A stretch of DNA of 45,310 nt from Paenisporosarcina sp. TG20 (GCF_000286315.1 NZ_ALJG01000357.1:1-45310), one strand, 5' to 3'; shown: positions 17,917 to 26,907, counted from the stretch's first letter. Numbers and translations are program-made. The notes: a model not told the origin generated them from the sequence alone.

Positions 17917-18666
17917 CTATTTGCTTACAAGTAATTCGTCTAAAGATTTTACTTTACCATTCGCTATTTTTGGTGGTGTATGGAATGCTTTTTTTGAATG
18001 CGTATAGTTGATATGTGCGAAAGCCTCCGTCATCTTGATTGCTACTTTAGCAGGGTTAATAACCGGAACACCTAACTCTTTTTCCATATCCTCAGCTACT
18101 TCTAAGAAGCCCATCGACATGCAACCTAAAACAATGCAATCCGCTCCATCTTCTAAAACTTTCTTACCGTATTCAACTAACTTTGCAAGAGTCCCTTCAC
18201 GGTCTTTAGCTAAATCAAGGACTGGAATATTTACAGCTCTAACAGAAACAAATTTCGAGCGTAAACCAGCTTTGTCCACCAAATCATAGACACTCGTTAT
18301 CGTACTATCCATTACAGTTAAAACTGAAAATCTACTCCCACGAAGTACTGCAGCGTGCATTCCAACAGCACCAGGCCCCATAATAACCATATCTTTTGTC
18401 AACTCACGATAAGCATCTAGTCCTGGATCACCAGCACATCCAAGGACAGCCCCAGCGACCCCCTCCCGTTCTGCTTCAACCATTAACTTTGCTGTCTCGG
18501 GTATACTCAAGTATTCTTCATACATCGATTCAATTGAAGCAGGGCCTGTCGTTACAGTTCGTACTTCTACCTCTGTGGATGGGAACACCCACTCTTTTAA
18601 CAAGTTTTCTCTTCTTTTTGCTTCTTTATTATCCATAGGACCTGGTACTACATAAACGATTTTCAT
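17917..18666 (-). CDS. Aspartate/glutamate/hydantoin racemase family protein
   Basis: The 249-residue protein has the two pseudo-symmetric lobes of cofactor-independent racemases, each with a catalytic cysteine: LGCAGDPG (Cys77) and LGCMSMGF (Cys182). The sequence style (IVYVVPGPM at the N-terminus, DCIVLGCMSMG) is closest to the hydantoin racemase/Asp-Glu racemase superfamily. It may invert a stereocentre on an amino acid or cyclic derivative released from the imported compound. The start lies inside the end of the upstream ATPase gene (38-base overlap) behind a clear AGGAGG site. A maleate-isomerase-type or other lyase activity cannot be excluded. Confidence 0.88.
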   Translation of the reverse strand: MKIVYVVPGPMDNKEAKRRENLLKEWVFPSTEVEVRTVTTGPASIESMYEEYLSIPETAKLMVEAEREGVAGAVLGCAGDPGLDAYRELTKDMVIMGPGAVGMHAAVLRGSRFSVLTVMDSTITSVYDLVDKAGLRSKFVSVRAVNIPVLDLAKDREGTLAKLVEYGKKVLEDGADCIVLGCMSMGFLEVAEDMEKELGVPVINPAKVAIKMTEAFAHINYTHSKKAFHTPPKIANGKVKSLDELLVSK

Positions 18667-19666
18667 ATTGTTTGCCTCCTATTTCTTCAGAAAAATGACA
18701 TGCAACGAAATGGTCGTTCTTCGTCTTTTGTAACAGTGGTTCTTGTTTGAAACATATCTCTTGTGCATATGGACATCGATCTTGAAATTTACAACCATCT
18801 GGAATATTGTCAGCCGACGTAATGGAATTATTAATATTTAATTCTTTTAATTCCACATCTGGATCGGACGATGGTACTGCTGAGATTAGAGCCATTGTAT
18901 ATGGATGCATTGGTGAAAATAAAATTTTATCTGTTGGTCCTTTTTCAACTATTGACCCTAAATACATGATGACTGTTTCTTCACATAAATATTTGATTAG
19001 GGAAAGGTCGTGCGAAATATAGACCGTTGTTAATCCCATTGTGCTAGTGACTTCACGCATTAAATTCAACACACCAGCACGTACTGACACATCTAGCATA
19101 GAAACAGGTTCATCCGCGACTAAAAATAGAGGATCTACAACCAATGAACGTGCTAAAACGACACGCTGCAACTGACCACCACTGAGTTGGTGAGGAAACT
19201 TGTGAAGATAGCTTTCAACTGGTGTCAAACGTACCTTTTCCAGCATATTAATGATTTTTTTCCGGCGCACTTCTTTCGTACCATATTTATGAATGATTAA
19301 TGGTTCTTGTAATGACTGGTAAATGGTATAACGAGGATTAAGAGCTTCATATGGATTCTGAAACATAAGTTGTGCTTTCCGGCGAAAATCTTTAAGCTCT
19401 TGCTTCGTCATACCGGAATTCATTTCTACCCCATCAAACTTGAAACTTCCTTCCGTTGCATCATACAATTTAAGTAAAAGTTTTCCTGTCGTCGTTTTAC
19501 CGCATCCACTCTCACCCGCAATACCAATTGACGTTCCTTTCTTGATGGAAAATGAGATACCATCAACTGCACGAAGAGGTGCTTTTCTACGACCAATTAG
19601 TGACTGCTTTGGGTAAAACCATTTCTTTAAATCTTCAACTTCGATTAAGAAGTCACTTTGTCCCAT
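18629..19666 (-). CDS. Peptide ABC transporter ATP-binding protein (DppF/OppF type)
   Basis: The 345-residue ATPase has Walker A GESGCGKTT (about residue 54), the signature LSGGQLQRVVLARSL, Walker B LFLVADEPVSMLD and the H-loop in VYISHDLS. The C-terminal oligopeptide-transporter extension contains CKFQDRCPYAQEICF, a cysteine cluster typical of Opp/Dpp ATPases that can hold an iron-sulfur cluster. It pairs with the preceding ATPase, with a 22-base overlap, to drive import through the two permeases. The final residues (GGKQYENRLCSTRSYG) overlap the racemase start and are not conserved in the family. Confidence 0.93.
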   Translation of the reverse strand: MGQSDFLIEVEDLKKWFYPKQSLIGRRKAPLRAVDGISFSIKKGTSIGIAGESGCGKTTTGKLLLKLYDATEGSFKFDGVEMNSGMTKQELKDFRRKAQLMFQNPYEALNPRYTIYQSLQEPLIIHKYGTKEVRRKKIINMLEKVRLTPVESYLHKFPHQLSGGQLQRVVLARSLVVDPLFLVADEPVSMLDVSVRAGVLNLMREVTSTMGLTTVYISHDLSLIKYLCEETVIMYLGSIVEKGPTDKILFSPMHPYTMALISAVPSSDPDVELKELNINNSITSADNIPDGCKFQDRCPYAQEICFKQEPLLQKTKNDHFVACHFSEEIGGKQYENRLCSTRSYG

Positions 19667-20655
19667 ACAGACACCCCCTTTGCCAGTTCTTGTAGCTCAT
19701 TATAGTCATGTACACGATGGCAAGCTGCATAACGACCTTCTTCATATTCAGTCAATTCAGGTTCATGCGTGTGACAAATATCGACTGAAAATGGACATCT
19801 AGATACGAAGCGACACCCTTTTTGTTCCAATGCTAAATTTGGGACACTCCCATTAATTGAGATAAGCTTATCGTTTTTAAGTAAATCTGGAAATGCATTG
19901 CTTAACCCCATTGAATACGGGTGTCTTGGACTTTTTAAAATATCTCTAATATTACCTTTTTCAACGATTTTCCCGGCGTACATAACAGCTAGTTCATCAC
20001 ATGTTTGTGCTACTACTGAAATGTCATGTGTAATGAGGATAACGGTTAAGTTAAATTGACTTCTTAAATTATTTAACATCGTCAAGACTTGGTGCTGAAC
20101 GATGACGTCTAGTGCCGTTACAGGCTCATCCGCGATAATAATCTTGGGGTCGAGGCAAAGTGCCAAAGCAATTGCTACCCTTTGCTTCATCCCCCCTGAA
20201 AATTGGTGAGGATAATCACGGAGACGTTTTTTATCTATTCCAACGAGCTCAAATAGTTCCCCTGCTCGAACAATAGCTTCCTTCTTTGACTTTCCACCTT
20301 TTAAAGTCATGACTTCAATAAAGGCATCGACAACCCGATAAACTGGATTTAAAGAATCCATTGAAGCCTGGGGTATCATCGCGATATCTTTCCATAGAAT
20401 AGCCCGTCGCTTCGATTCAGACATTTTAATCATCGATTCACCATTATATTTAATATCACCAGCAGCAATGAAGCCATTTCTTGCCATGACCTGCATAATC
20501 CCTTTCACAAGGGTACTTTTACCACATCCGCTTTCCCCAACAATTCCAATTATTTGTCCTTCTTTTATTGTCAGATCAACACCATCAACCGCTTTAAAGA
20601 CACTGTTCTTTAACTGATAATGAATTTTCAGATCTTCAATGGTTAAAAAACTCAT
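19645..20655 (-). CDS. Peptide ABC transporter ATP-binding protein (DppD/OppD type)
   Basis: The 336-residue ATPase has Walker A GESGCGKST, the Q-loop segment AMIPQASMDSLNP, signature FSGGMKQRVAIALAL, Walker B IIIADEPVTALD and H-loop LITHDIS. The C-terminal CRFVSRCPFSVDIC cluster marks the Opp/Dpp subfamily. It is the first of the two ATPases and is followed by an overlapping DppF-type gene. It starts 15 bases after the OppC-type permease gene with a GGAGGGG site. Confidence 0.93.
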   Translation of the reverse strand: MSFLTIEDLKIHYQLKNSVFKAVDGVDLTIKEGQIIGIVGESGCGKSTLVKGIMQVMARNGFIAAGDIKYNGESMIKMSESKRRAILWKDIAMIPQASMDSLNPVYRVVDAFIEVMTLKGGKSKKEAIVRAGELFELVGIDKKRLRDYPHQFSGGMKQRVAIALALCLDPKIIIADEPVTALDVIVQHQVLTMLNNLRSQFNLTVILITHDISVVAQTCDELAVMYAGKIVEKGNIRDILKSPRHPYSMGLSNAFPDLLKNDKLISINGSVPNLALEQKGCRFVSRCPFSVDICHTHEPELTEYEEGRYAACHRVHDYNELQELAKGVSVWDKVTS

Positions 20656-20670
20656 CTTTTCCCCTCCAAT

Positions 20671-21588
20671 TTAATACTGATTCATTCTTGGGTATAAGAT
20701 TTTCTCAGACCCTCTACCAATATAGAATCCGGCCATCACAACAAGCATGATGCAAATTCCAGGAGGAACAAACCACGAATACGACCCTCTTGATAATGCT
20801 TGAGAAACAAAGGCATCATTAAGCATAAACCCCCAACTTACCGCAGAAGGATCTCCAAAACCTAAAAAGCTAATGGCCGCTTCAGTTAAAATTGCCCAAC
20901 CCATTGCGAGAGAACCATATAACAGTGCTAACGGCAAAATATTCGGAGTAATATGTCTGAAAATAATTCGGAAATTAGACGCTCCAGCAACTCTTGCTGA
21001 CTCAACAAAACCTCGTTCCCTAACAACAAGAACTTGTGACCTAATAACTCGCGCTGTATCTCGCCACAATAAAAGCCCCATCGCAAGTACAATATTCCAA
21101 ATACTGGGTCCTAGAAACGCAACCAACACGATTACAAAGGGCTCAAACGGAATTCCAAAAGCAACATCTGTAACTCTCATCAAGAACGTATCAACTTTCC
21201 CCCGGTAATAGCCCGCGACAAGCCCAACCAATGTTCCTATTAAAACAACCATAAATGCGGCACTTACGCCTACTAACACAGCTGGTCTTGCACCATAAAT
21301 AAGCTGTGAAAATACATCGCGACCCATATTTGTTGTTCCTAGTATATTCTCACTGTTTGGTCCAGCATTAGTTCGGTATTCACCATCGTAACGTAACATT
21401 TCATGGGGATCATATGGTGCAATAACTGGAGCAAAAATAGCGATTATTCCGACGAATAAATAGATAATTAGCCCCACCATCGCAAATCGATCTTCTTTGA
21501 AAAAGTTAAAAAAATTACTCCATGAATTCTTTAAAATTATATATAACTCAGAATCTTTACCCTTCTGCTCTTCTATCATTTGCTCCAT
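20671..21588 (-). CDS. Peptide ABC transporter permease (DppC/OppC type)
   Basis: The 305-residue membrane protein has an N-terminal cytoplasmic tail, a first helix (MVGLIIYLFVGIIAIFAPVI), the Opp-type PYDPHE segment and five further helices. The EAA loop appears as VESARVAGASNFRIIFRHITP. It shares its first base with the stop of the OppB-type gene (boundary at 21588), which indicates coupled translation. Together with OppB it forms the channel for the peptide-like substrate. Confidence 0.93.
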   Translation of the reverse strand: MEQMIEEQKGKDSELYIILKNSWSNFFNFFKEDRFAMVGLIIYLFVGIIAIFAPVIAPYDPHEMLRYDGEYRTNAGPNSENILGTTNMGRDVFSQLIYGARPAVLVGVSAAFMVVLIGTLVGLVAGYYRGKVDTFLMRVTDVAFGIPFEPFVIVLVAFLGPSIWNIVLAMGLLLWRDTARVIRSQVLVVRERGFVESARVAGASNFRIIFRHITPNILPLALLYGSLAMGWAILTEAAISFLGFGDPSAVSWGFMLNDAFVSQALSRGSYSWFVPPGICIMLVVMAGFYIGRGSEKILYPRMNQY

Positions 21589-22571
21589 TATTTACCCCCT
21601 CCCGCCGAAATTTTTGGATCTAATAAACCATATAAGAGGTCTGCTACAAAATTCATAAAAATCATAAATGCAGCAATCACTAAGAACGCACCTTGTGCCA
21701 ATGGATAGTCACTAGCGGTTACGGCATTCACAAGTAAACGTCCAATTCCTGGCCATGAAAATACTGTTTCTATAATGACATTTCCACCGATTGTATAACC
21801 AATTCCAACTGCCATAGCGGTTAATACTGGAAGAGCTGCATTGCGTGCACCATATTTAAACATAATTCGATATTTGCTTAACCCTCGCATTTTCGCCATT
21901 TCAACATACGTATCACCTAACACATCTAACATATTTGAACGCATAAGCAACAGTGGTAAACCAATTAAATAAAAAATCAACGTAAAAGCTGGTAAAGAGA
22001 GAAATTTATAAAATTCAAGTGAAGTTAATTTATCCCATTCTGAATTGTATTGTGAACCTGCAGCGGAAACCCCACCTGAAGGCAACCAACCAAAGTGAAA
22101 CGAAAATATCGCTAATAAAACCATCCCTACCCAAAACTGTGGTGCTGAACGAGTAATTAACGTTGCAATCAATCCGATCGTCTCGAACTTTGAACCTCTA
22201 TACCACGCGAACAATACACCAAACAAAATTCCAAGAACGTATGCAATTACAAATGAAAACACCATTAAGTAAATCGTGTTGGGTAAGACATTCATCATAA
22301 TAGATGTAACAGAATCTTTGTAAAAGAATGACTGACCTAATTCACCTTGAAGTAAATTTGCCATATAGATGAAGTATTGTTCCCACAACGGTTTGTCCAG
22401 TCCAAATTGGCGCATCAATTCTTGTTGTTGTTCTGCCGTGAAAGTAGGATCAATATAGGCGGCTAACGGATTTCCCGGCATTAAACGGAAAATAAAAAAC
22501 AATATCGTCGCAACGACCCATAATGTTAAAATCATTTGTCCTATTCTTCTAAGTAAATACATCCAGTTCAT
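21588..22571 (-). CDS. Peptide ABC transporter permease (DppB/OppB type)
   Basis: The 327-residue protein starts MNWMYLLRRIGQMILTLWVV and carries the RLMPGNP motif after helix 1, as DppB/NikB permeases do. About six membrane helices follow, with the EAA-like loop VEMAKMRGLSKYRIMFKYGA. It is separated from the upstream binding-protein gene by 63 bases that contain a hairpin (22595-22619), so its expression may be lower than that of the lipoprotein. Confidence 0.93.
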   Translation of the reverse strand: MNWMYLLRRIGQMILTLWVVATILFFIFRLMPGNPLAAYIDPTFTAEQQQELMRQFGLDKPLWEQYFIYMANLLQGELGQSFFYKDSVTSIMMNVLPNTIYLMVFSFVIAYVLGILFGVLFAWYRGSKFETIGLIATLITRSAPQFWVGMVLLAIFSFHFGWLPSGGVSAAGSQYNSEWDKLTSLEFYKFLSLPAFTLIFYLIGLPLLLMRSNMLDVLGDTYVEMAKMRGLSKYRIMFKYGARNAALPVLTAMAVGIGYTIGGNVIIETVFSWPGIGRLLVNAVTASDYPLAQGAFLVIAAFMIFMNFVADLLYGLLDPKISAGGGK

Positions 22572-22594
22572 AGTCTCACCACCCTTTTGAATAG

Positions 22595-22619
22595 AAGGGC
22601 TCTAGGTATCAGAGCCCTT
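22595..22619 (-). terminator. Intra-operon hairpin between binding-protein and permease genes
   Basis: A 9-bp stem AAGGGCTCT/AGAGCCCTT with a 7-nt loop follows the lipoprotein gene stop. On the minus strand it has only a weak T-run (CTATTC). It therefore looks more like an mRNA 3'-stabiliser or partial terminator that raises lipoprotein levels over the permeases than a full stop. Confidence 0.55.
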
Positions 22620-22634
22620 TTATTTAATACATTT

Positions 22635-24326
22635 TTATTCAGGTTTCAATAATTTACCATCTTCATCCCATGCAAAGCCTGCCTCGCTTAAGATATTTCG
22701 TGCTTCAGCGATACCACCCGTCGGTGTTTCAATTCCCTCGTTCTTCCAAAATTCAAGAGTTGGTGCAATAACACTATCTGCTGGTGTTGCAAAACCTTTC
22801 CAAACAATCTGAGTAATCAATTGTTTATCGATTACGGCTTGTAGTGCTTTTCTAAATGCCAAATTATTAAATGGTTCCAAACGTTGATTTACCGCAAAGA
22901 AACGGAACCCAAGGTCAACGGATGTGACCATTTCTAAATTTCCTGCTTCTTCAACACGAGTGTTCAACAATTCAGCATCCCCAGTGTAAGTTGCTAAGAA
23001 ATTGATTTCCCCATTTTGAATCATACCTAGTGCCGCTTCCATATTCGGAATAATTCTTACAATCCAACGATCAAATTTTGGTGCATTAAAGTGTTCTTCA
23101 TTAGCCTCTAAAACAACCTCTTCTTGGAAACGTAATGCATCGAACTTATATGGTCCTGATCCAACAGGTACATCTTCTTGAAAAGATTCAGCATTTTCAG
23201 GTGAATCTTGAAGGTCAGTTAAGATTGGTTCCCAAATATGTTTAGGAACGATATTCAACTTAGCCAAGCTGGCCGTTTCGAATGCTGCCCATGGCTGAGA
23301 TAAGTGAAATACTAATTCTAAATCATTCAAAACTTCAATTTCTTCAATGTATTCAACAAAAGGTTGATACATTGGAACTTCACCTGTTTTAGGAGCTTCA
23401 AATGAGAACTTAACATCCTCAGCTGTGACAGGATTACCATCATGGAATGTCATTCCATCACGAAGAACTACTGAAACCGTTGTATCATCTACCCACTTCA
23501 CTGATTCTGCTGCCCAGGCCTCAGGTAGTCCTTTATCATTCATTCTCATTACTCGATCCCATATTAACTCAGTTATCCACGAGTCTGTTGAACCACTAAT
23601 ATAGAATGGATTAACTGCTTGAACATTATCTGCACTGTTCAAAATAATATCTGTTTGGTCACCCGATGGTTCTGCGTTTACATATGTCCAGAAGTTACGG
23701 GCTCCCATACCTGTCATGTCTGTAATTGTTCCTTCATCAAACACATCTTTGTTATAAACAATGTTAATGTCTGGGTGAACCGTAAAATGGTAAACTGCAT
23801 CATCAGCGATAAGTTGTTGTGCTTGTTTAATTAAATCAGCACGTACATCTTGATTCACCTCAACACGCTGTGCCTCTGCAAGTGCATCATATTCAGGATT
23901 GTTGTATCCCATAAAGTTGTATCCATCTACCATCCCCTGCGAGTGGAACAAGTTGTAAGTAAATTCATCAGGGTCTAAACGTTCAGGACGTGCAGCCATT
24001 TGCCATCCTGTCATTTGCCATTGGTCTCTCTCGTACCAAACGATATCCGCTAACTGCTCCCAAGGCATTGTTTGCACTTCGGTCTCAGCACCTAATTCAA
24101 TTAACGCATCGCGAATTAAAATAGCAGTCTCGTATTCATCCGGTGCCGCAGACTGCGGTCTGGATAAAATTGAAATCGGGTCAAGATAACGAGTTGGATC
24201 AACATCTACCACAACATTTTCCTCTTTAACAACATCTTCTTTTACTTCCTCGTTTGAACAAGCTGAAATCACAACTGTAAGCAAAACTGCTAATCCAAAC
24301 CAAAACAGCCATTTTCTTTTCATCAT
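22635..24326 (-). CDS. Peptide-binding lipoprotein (SBP_bac_5), apparently circularly permuted
   Basis: The start at 24326 (MMKRKW) has a GAGGAGG site overlapping the end of the dipeptidase gene. It gives a lipoprotein signal with Cys23 (VISAC) and a 563-residue product. Residues about 50-217 resemble the end of an ordinary DppA-type protein: SRPQSAAPDEYETAILIRDA, a GW...DPDEF.YNLFHS segment, a YNNPEYDALAEAQ segment and NIVYNKDVF. Residues about 223-563 resemble its beginning and middle: ILNSADNVQAVNPFY, VVLRDGMTFHDGNPVTAEDV, VGSGPYKF and LAFRKALQAVIDKQL. They end at EARNILSEAGFAWDEDGKLL, exactly where the normal protein continues into the segment found here at residue 50. The order is thus rotated. 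It should deliver the substrate to the permeases. Confidence 0.88.
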   Translation of the reverse strand: MMKRKWLFWFGLAVLLTVVISACSNEEVKEDVVKEENVVVDVDPTRYLDPISILSRPQSAAPDEYETAILIRDALIELGAETEVQTMPWEQLADIVWYERDQWQMTGWQMAARPERLDPDEFTYNLFHSQGMVDGYNFMGYNNPEYDALAEAQRVEVNQDVRADLIKQAQQLIADDAVYHFTVHPDINIVYNKDVFDEGTITDMTGMGARNFWTYVNAEPSGDQTDIILNSADNVQAVNPFYISGSTDSWITELIWDRVMRMNDKGLPEAWAAESVKWVDDTTVSVVLRDGMTFHDGNPVTAEDVKFSFEAPKTGEVPMYQPFVEYIEEIEVLNDLELVFHLSQPWAAFETASLAKLNIVPKHIWEPILTDLQDSPENAESFQEDVPVGSGPYKFDALRFQEEVVLEANEEHFNAPKFDRWIVRIIPNMEAALGMIQNGEINFLATYTGDAELLNTRVEEAGNLEMVTSVDLGFRFFAVNQRLEPFNNLAFRKALQAVIDKQLITQIVWKGFATPADSVIAPTLEFWKNEGIETPTGGIAEARNILSEAGFAWDEDGKLLKPE

Positions 24327-24342
24327 AAGATATTCCCTCCTC

Positions 24343-25551
24343 TTATTTGATCCACGTTTCCTTAAGGACACGCATGATATTTTTTCCCATTACCTTGCCA
24401 ATATCTTCATTGGAATAACCGTGCTTAACCAACCATCTCACCACGTTTTGATATGCTTCTGTAGGGTTTTCTACCCCTTTAACATAAGGCACCTCTTCAA
24501 ATTGTGGACCTGCATGTGAAGCGCTAATTGAAAGAGCTTCTGCAAAAGCGTGGTGTAATCCTACATGGTCTCCGTATAATGTATCCAAACCAAAAGCAAC
24601 GTGGTCAATCCCAACTAACTTCACTGTGTATTCGAAATGCTCCATAACAGACTCAATCGTATGTTCCTTATGATTGTGTGTCATCGTTGTATGTGGTGCT
24701 GCTTCAATACCAATCACGCCGCCTTTTTCAGCACATGAAATAATGACATCATCTGGCTTTAACCGACTAATATCCCAAATTGCACGTGCTCCGACATGGG
24801 TCATGAAAATTGGTTTATTACTTGCCTTAATTACATCACGTGACGTTTGATCACCACAGTGCGAAACATCAATTGTCATTCCAAGCTTGTTCATACGTTC
24901 GACTACCTTATGACCAAAGACTGTTAATCCAGAATCGTTTTTTTCACGTAGACCGGATCCTAGTGAATTCGCTTCTGAGTAAGCAATCCCCATTACTCTG
25001 ACGCCAAATCCATATAAAATATCGACTCGATCAATTTCATTTTCAATCTGAGTTGCAGATTCTAAAGAAGTTACAAAAGCTATTTTATTCTCTTTTTTTG
25101 CCCGTTGAATGTCATCTAGTGTCTCTGCACGAATTACTAAATCCTGATGCGCAAAATCACTATATCGAATACCTAAGTCGTGAAGAACATCATTCCATTT
25201 CCATCCAGCATTCGACGTAATAAATGCTGTTCCATCCATAAAATTTTCAAAAATAACATCTAACCCAGATTTACTTAGCCCTTCATAACCGGTCCAATCC
25301 CTACCTTGTCTTCGAAATTCAAAAATTTCACCGACATCATTAGGAGTCACAAATGTATGTTCATGCAGGGAAATAATAATGTTTTCATCAAAAATTGATT
25401 CAACACGCTTTTCCTCATCCTCTGAAACTGGATAAACAAATGGTTCTACACGGTCATACTCTTTAGATAGTTTGTATGGTTTATAGTCTTTTCCTTCCTC
25501 TAAATAAGAAAATGAGCGATAGTCGTTATATGGTTTCTGTTTAATTGGCAT
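24343..25551 (-). CDS. M19 (membrane dipeptidase-like) metallohydrolase
   Basis: The 402-residue protein has the renal-dipeptidase TIM barrel. Candidate metal ligands are LHEHTF (His63, His65), FVTSLESA (Glu164), IDVSHCGD (His231) and FMTHVGAR (His252), and the late FGLDTLYG aspartate is present. In the family the first motif is HxD; here it is HEH. There is no signal peptide, so the enzyme is cytoplasmic, unlike the mammalian form. I chose the start at 25551 (MPIKQK) because AGAAAGGAAG precedes it at the right distance; it overlaps the nitroreductase stop by 11 bases. An open extension upstream to 25611 is unlikely. M19 enzymes accept D-residues and dehydropeptides at the C-terminal side, which suits the operon. 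Confidence 0.88.
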   Translation of the reverse strand: MPIKQKPYNDYRSFSYLEEGKDYKPYKLSKEYDRVEPFVYPVSEDEEKRVESIFDENIIISLHEHTFVTPNDVGEIFEFRRQGRDWTGYEGLSKSGLDVIFENFMDGTAFITSNAGWKWNDVLHDLGIRYSDFAHQDLVIRAETLDDIQRAKKENKIAFVTSLESATQIENEIDRVDILYGFGVRVMGIAYSEANSLGSGLREKNDSGLTVFGHKVVERMNKLGMTIDVSHCGDQTSRDVIKASNKPIFMTHVGARAIWDISRLKPDDVIISCAEKGGVIGIEAAPHTTMTHNHKEHTIESVMEHFEYTVKLVGIDHVAFGLDTLYGDHVGLHHAFAEALSISASHAGPQFEEVPYVKGVENPTEAYQNVVRWLVKHGYSNEDIGKVMGKNIMRVLKETWIK

Positions 25552-26134
25552 TCTTTGTATCTTCCTTTCTATCTTTACTGTGATATGTTTCTGTATGTGT
25601 GATAAGGTCAATCTTTAAGCGATTCTTTCGAACTGGTTTTTCAGTAGAGTATCCAATAGGTAACACACCAATCGGTTTTACATTCGGTGGTAACTTTAGA
25701 TGCTCCTTTAACATTCCTTCATCAAACCCTCCAACCCAACAGCATGCTAACTTTAGGTTAGCCGCCGCAATCAGTAAGTTTTGTATCGCAGCCGCTACAT
25801 CGATAATTGATCCTATATTCCCCATTTCACCGTATCGTGCACGCGTTCTTTTTTGATTTGCACAAGCTACAATAATGACGGGTGCATCCTTAATCCAGTT
25901 TTGATGAGTCCCTCCTTTAGAGTGATAACCGAGAAATGTACAATCAACGATATTTTCCTTTATGCTTTGACTCCTTATTACAATAAATTCCCAAGGTTGC
26001 ATATTTCCATTTGATGGAGCTGTCACAGCACACTGGATGAGCAAATCAACCGTTTCATCATCTATGGTGCGATCTGAAAAACTCCTTACACTCGCACGCC
26101 GATCAAAAATCGACCAAATTTCTTCGTGTGTCAT
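25541..26134 (-). CDS. Nitroreductase-fold flavoprotein 2
   Basis: This 197-residue protein has the FMN-binding nitroreductase fold. It shows the phosphate-site motif RRASVRSFSDRTID near the N-terminus, the APSNGNMQPWEFIVI segment (residues about 37-51) and the glycine-rich CCWVGGFDEGMLKEHLKLP segment. FMN-dependent enzymes of this type reduce nitro groups, enones or quinones, or oxidise amino-acid residues (azoline or cyclic-dipeptide oxidases). It overlaps the preceding nitroreductase gene by one base and the M19 gene by eleven, so it is translated as part of the operon. Pairing with the first nitroreductase as a heteromer is plausible. Confidence 0.88.
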   Translation of the reverse strand: MTHEEIWSIFDRRASVRSFSDRTIDDETVDLLIQCAVTAPSNGNMQPWEFIVIRSQSIKENIVDCTFLGYHSKGGTHQNWIKDAPVIIVACANQKRTRARYGEMGNIGSIIDVAAAIQNLLIAAANLKLACCWVGGFDEGMLKEHLKLPPNVKPIGVLPIGYSTEKPVRKNRLKIDLITHTETYHSKDRKEDTKNAN

Positions 26135-26727
26135 TAATCTTCTACACCCCCCTTATGGAGGATTTCATGAAACGTAAATCTCGGAGGAATCTCAGGTTCG
26201 TCAATTGAATAACCCATTGCCAAAATAGCGACCGGAGAATAGGCATCTGGAATTTTTAATTCCTTCTTTAATAAATCTGTGTCAAACTCCCTGACAACTG
26301 AAGTTCCGACACCTTCAATTTGGGCATATATTCTTAAATTTTGTAGAGCCGCGAACGTATCTTGTGTTGAAAAAACTTGTCCGACCTGACCGATCCTAGC
26401 TTCAGCACGTCTTAAATCATTAATGATTAAGTAAACATGTGGTGAAGAACTCAACCAACTTTGTCCTCCGGTTGTCCCTACTGTTAAGAAAGGATCCAGT
26501 GTTGCTTTAACAATCTTCCTGACTTCTTCTTGTTCTATTTCAATAATTTCCCAAGGCTGCTGATTTGCTAAAGAAGGACCAAGACTAAACGCCTCAAACA
26601 ATAAATTAAGTGTTTTTATTGGAATAGAACGAGATTCAAAATGACGTACATTAACGATATTGCTCATCGTTTCAAGTAAATCTATAGATTCTTTGATATT
26701 TTTCGTCGTATTATTAATCCTTCTCAC
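26134..26727 (-). CDS. Nitroreductase-fold flavoprotein 1
   Basis: The 197-residue frame carries the nitroreductase fold: NVRHFESRSIPIKTL at the FMN phosphate site, GPSLANQQPWEIIEI, then QNLRIYAQIEGVGTSVVREF and ILAMGYSIDEP near the end. It is similar in size to, but clearly diverged from, the next gene. The start is uncertain. GTG at 26727 sits directly on the GGGAGG site; the internal ATG at 26667 (MSNIVNVRHF) fits family length better but lacks a good site; ATT just after GGGAGGTGAGAAGG is also conceivable. It is the first structural gene of the catabolic operon, separated from the regulator by a repeat element. Confidence 0.85.
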   Translation of the reverse strand: MRRINNTTKNIKESIDLLETMSNIVNVRHFESRSIPIKTLNLLFEAFSLGPSLANQQPWEIIEIEQEEVRKIVKATLDPFLTVGTTGGQSWLSSSPHVYLIINDLRRAEARIGQVGQVFSTQDTFAALQNLRIYAQIEGVGTSVVREFDTDLLKKELKIPDAYSPVAILAMGYSIDEPEIPPRFTFHEILHKGGVED

Positions 26728-26907
26728 CTCCCATTAACAAAATAGTACTTATACTTAAAATTTTCTGACTATTTATTTTAAAAAAATTTTTTCCTTTAAA
26801 ATTATCAAATTCAAAATTTTAAACATAACTAGACCAAACTATCAATCTTTTACTTTATGGCTTCCTATTCACCTCCTTGTATACGAACTTTTAATTACCC
26901 TTTTAGA

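Noticed and set aside
24327-24371. Upstream start for the binding-protein gene at 24371
   Set aside because: It would place a charged stretch before the lipoprotein signal; the start at 24326 has a proper ribosome binding site and signal peptide.
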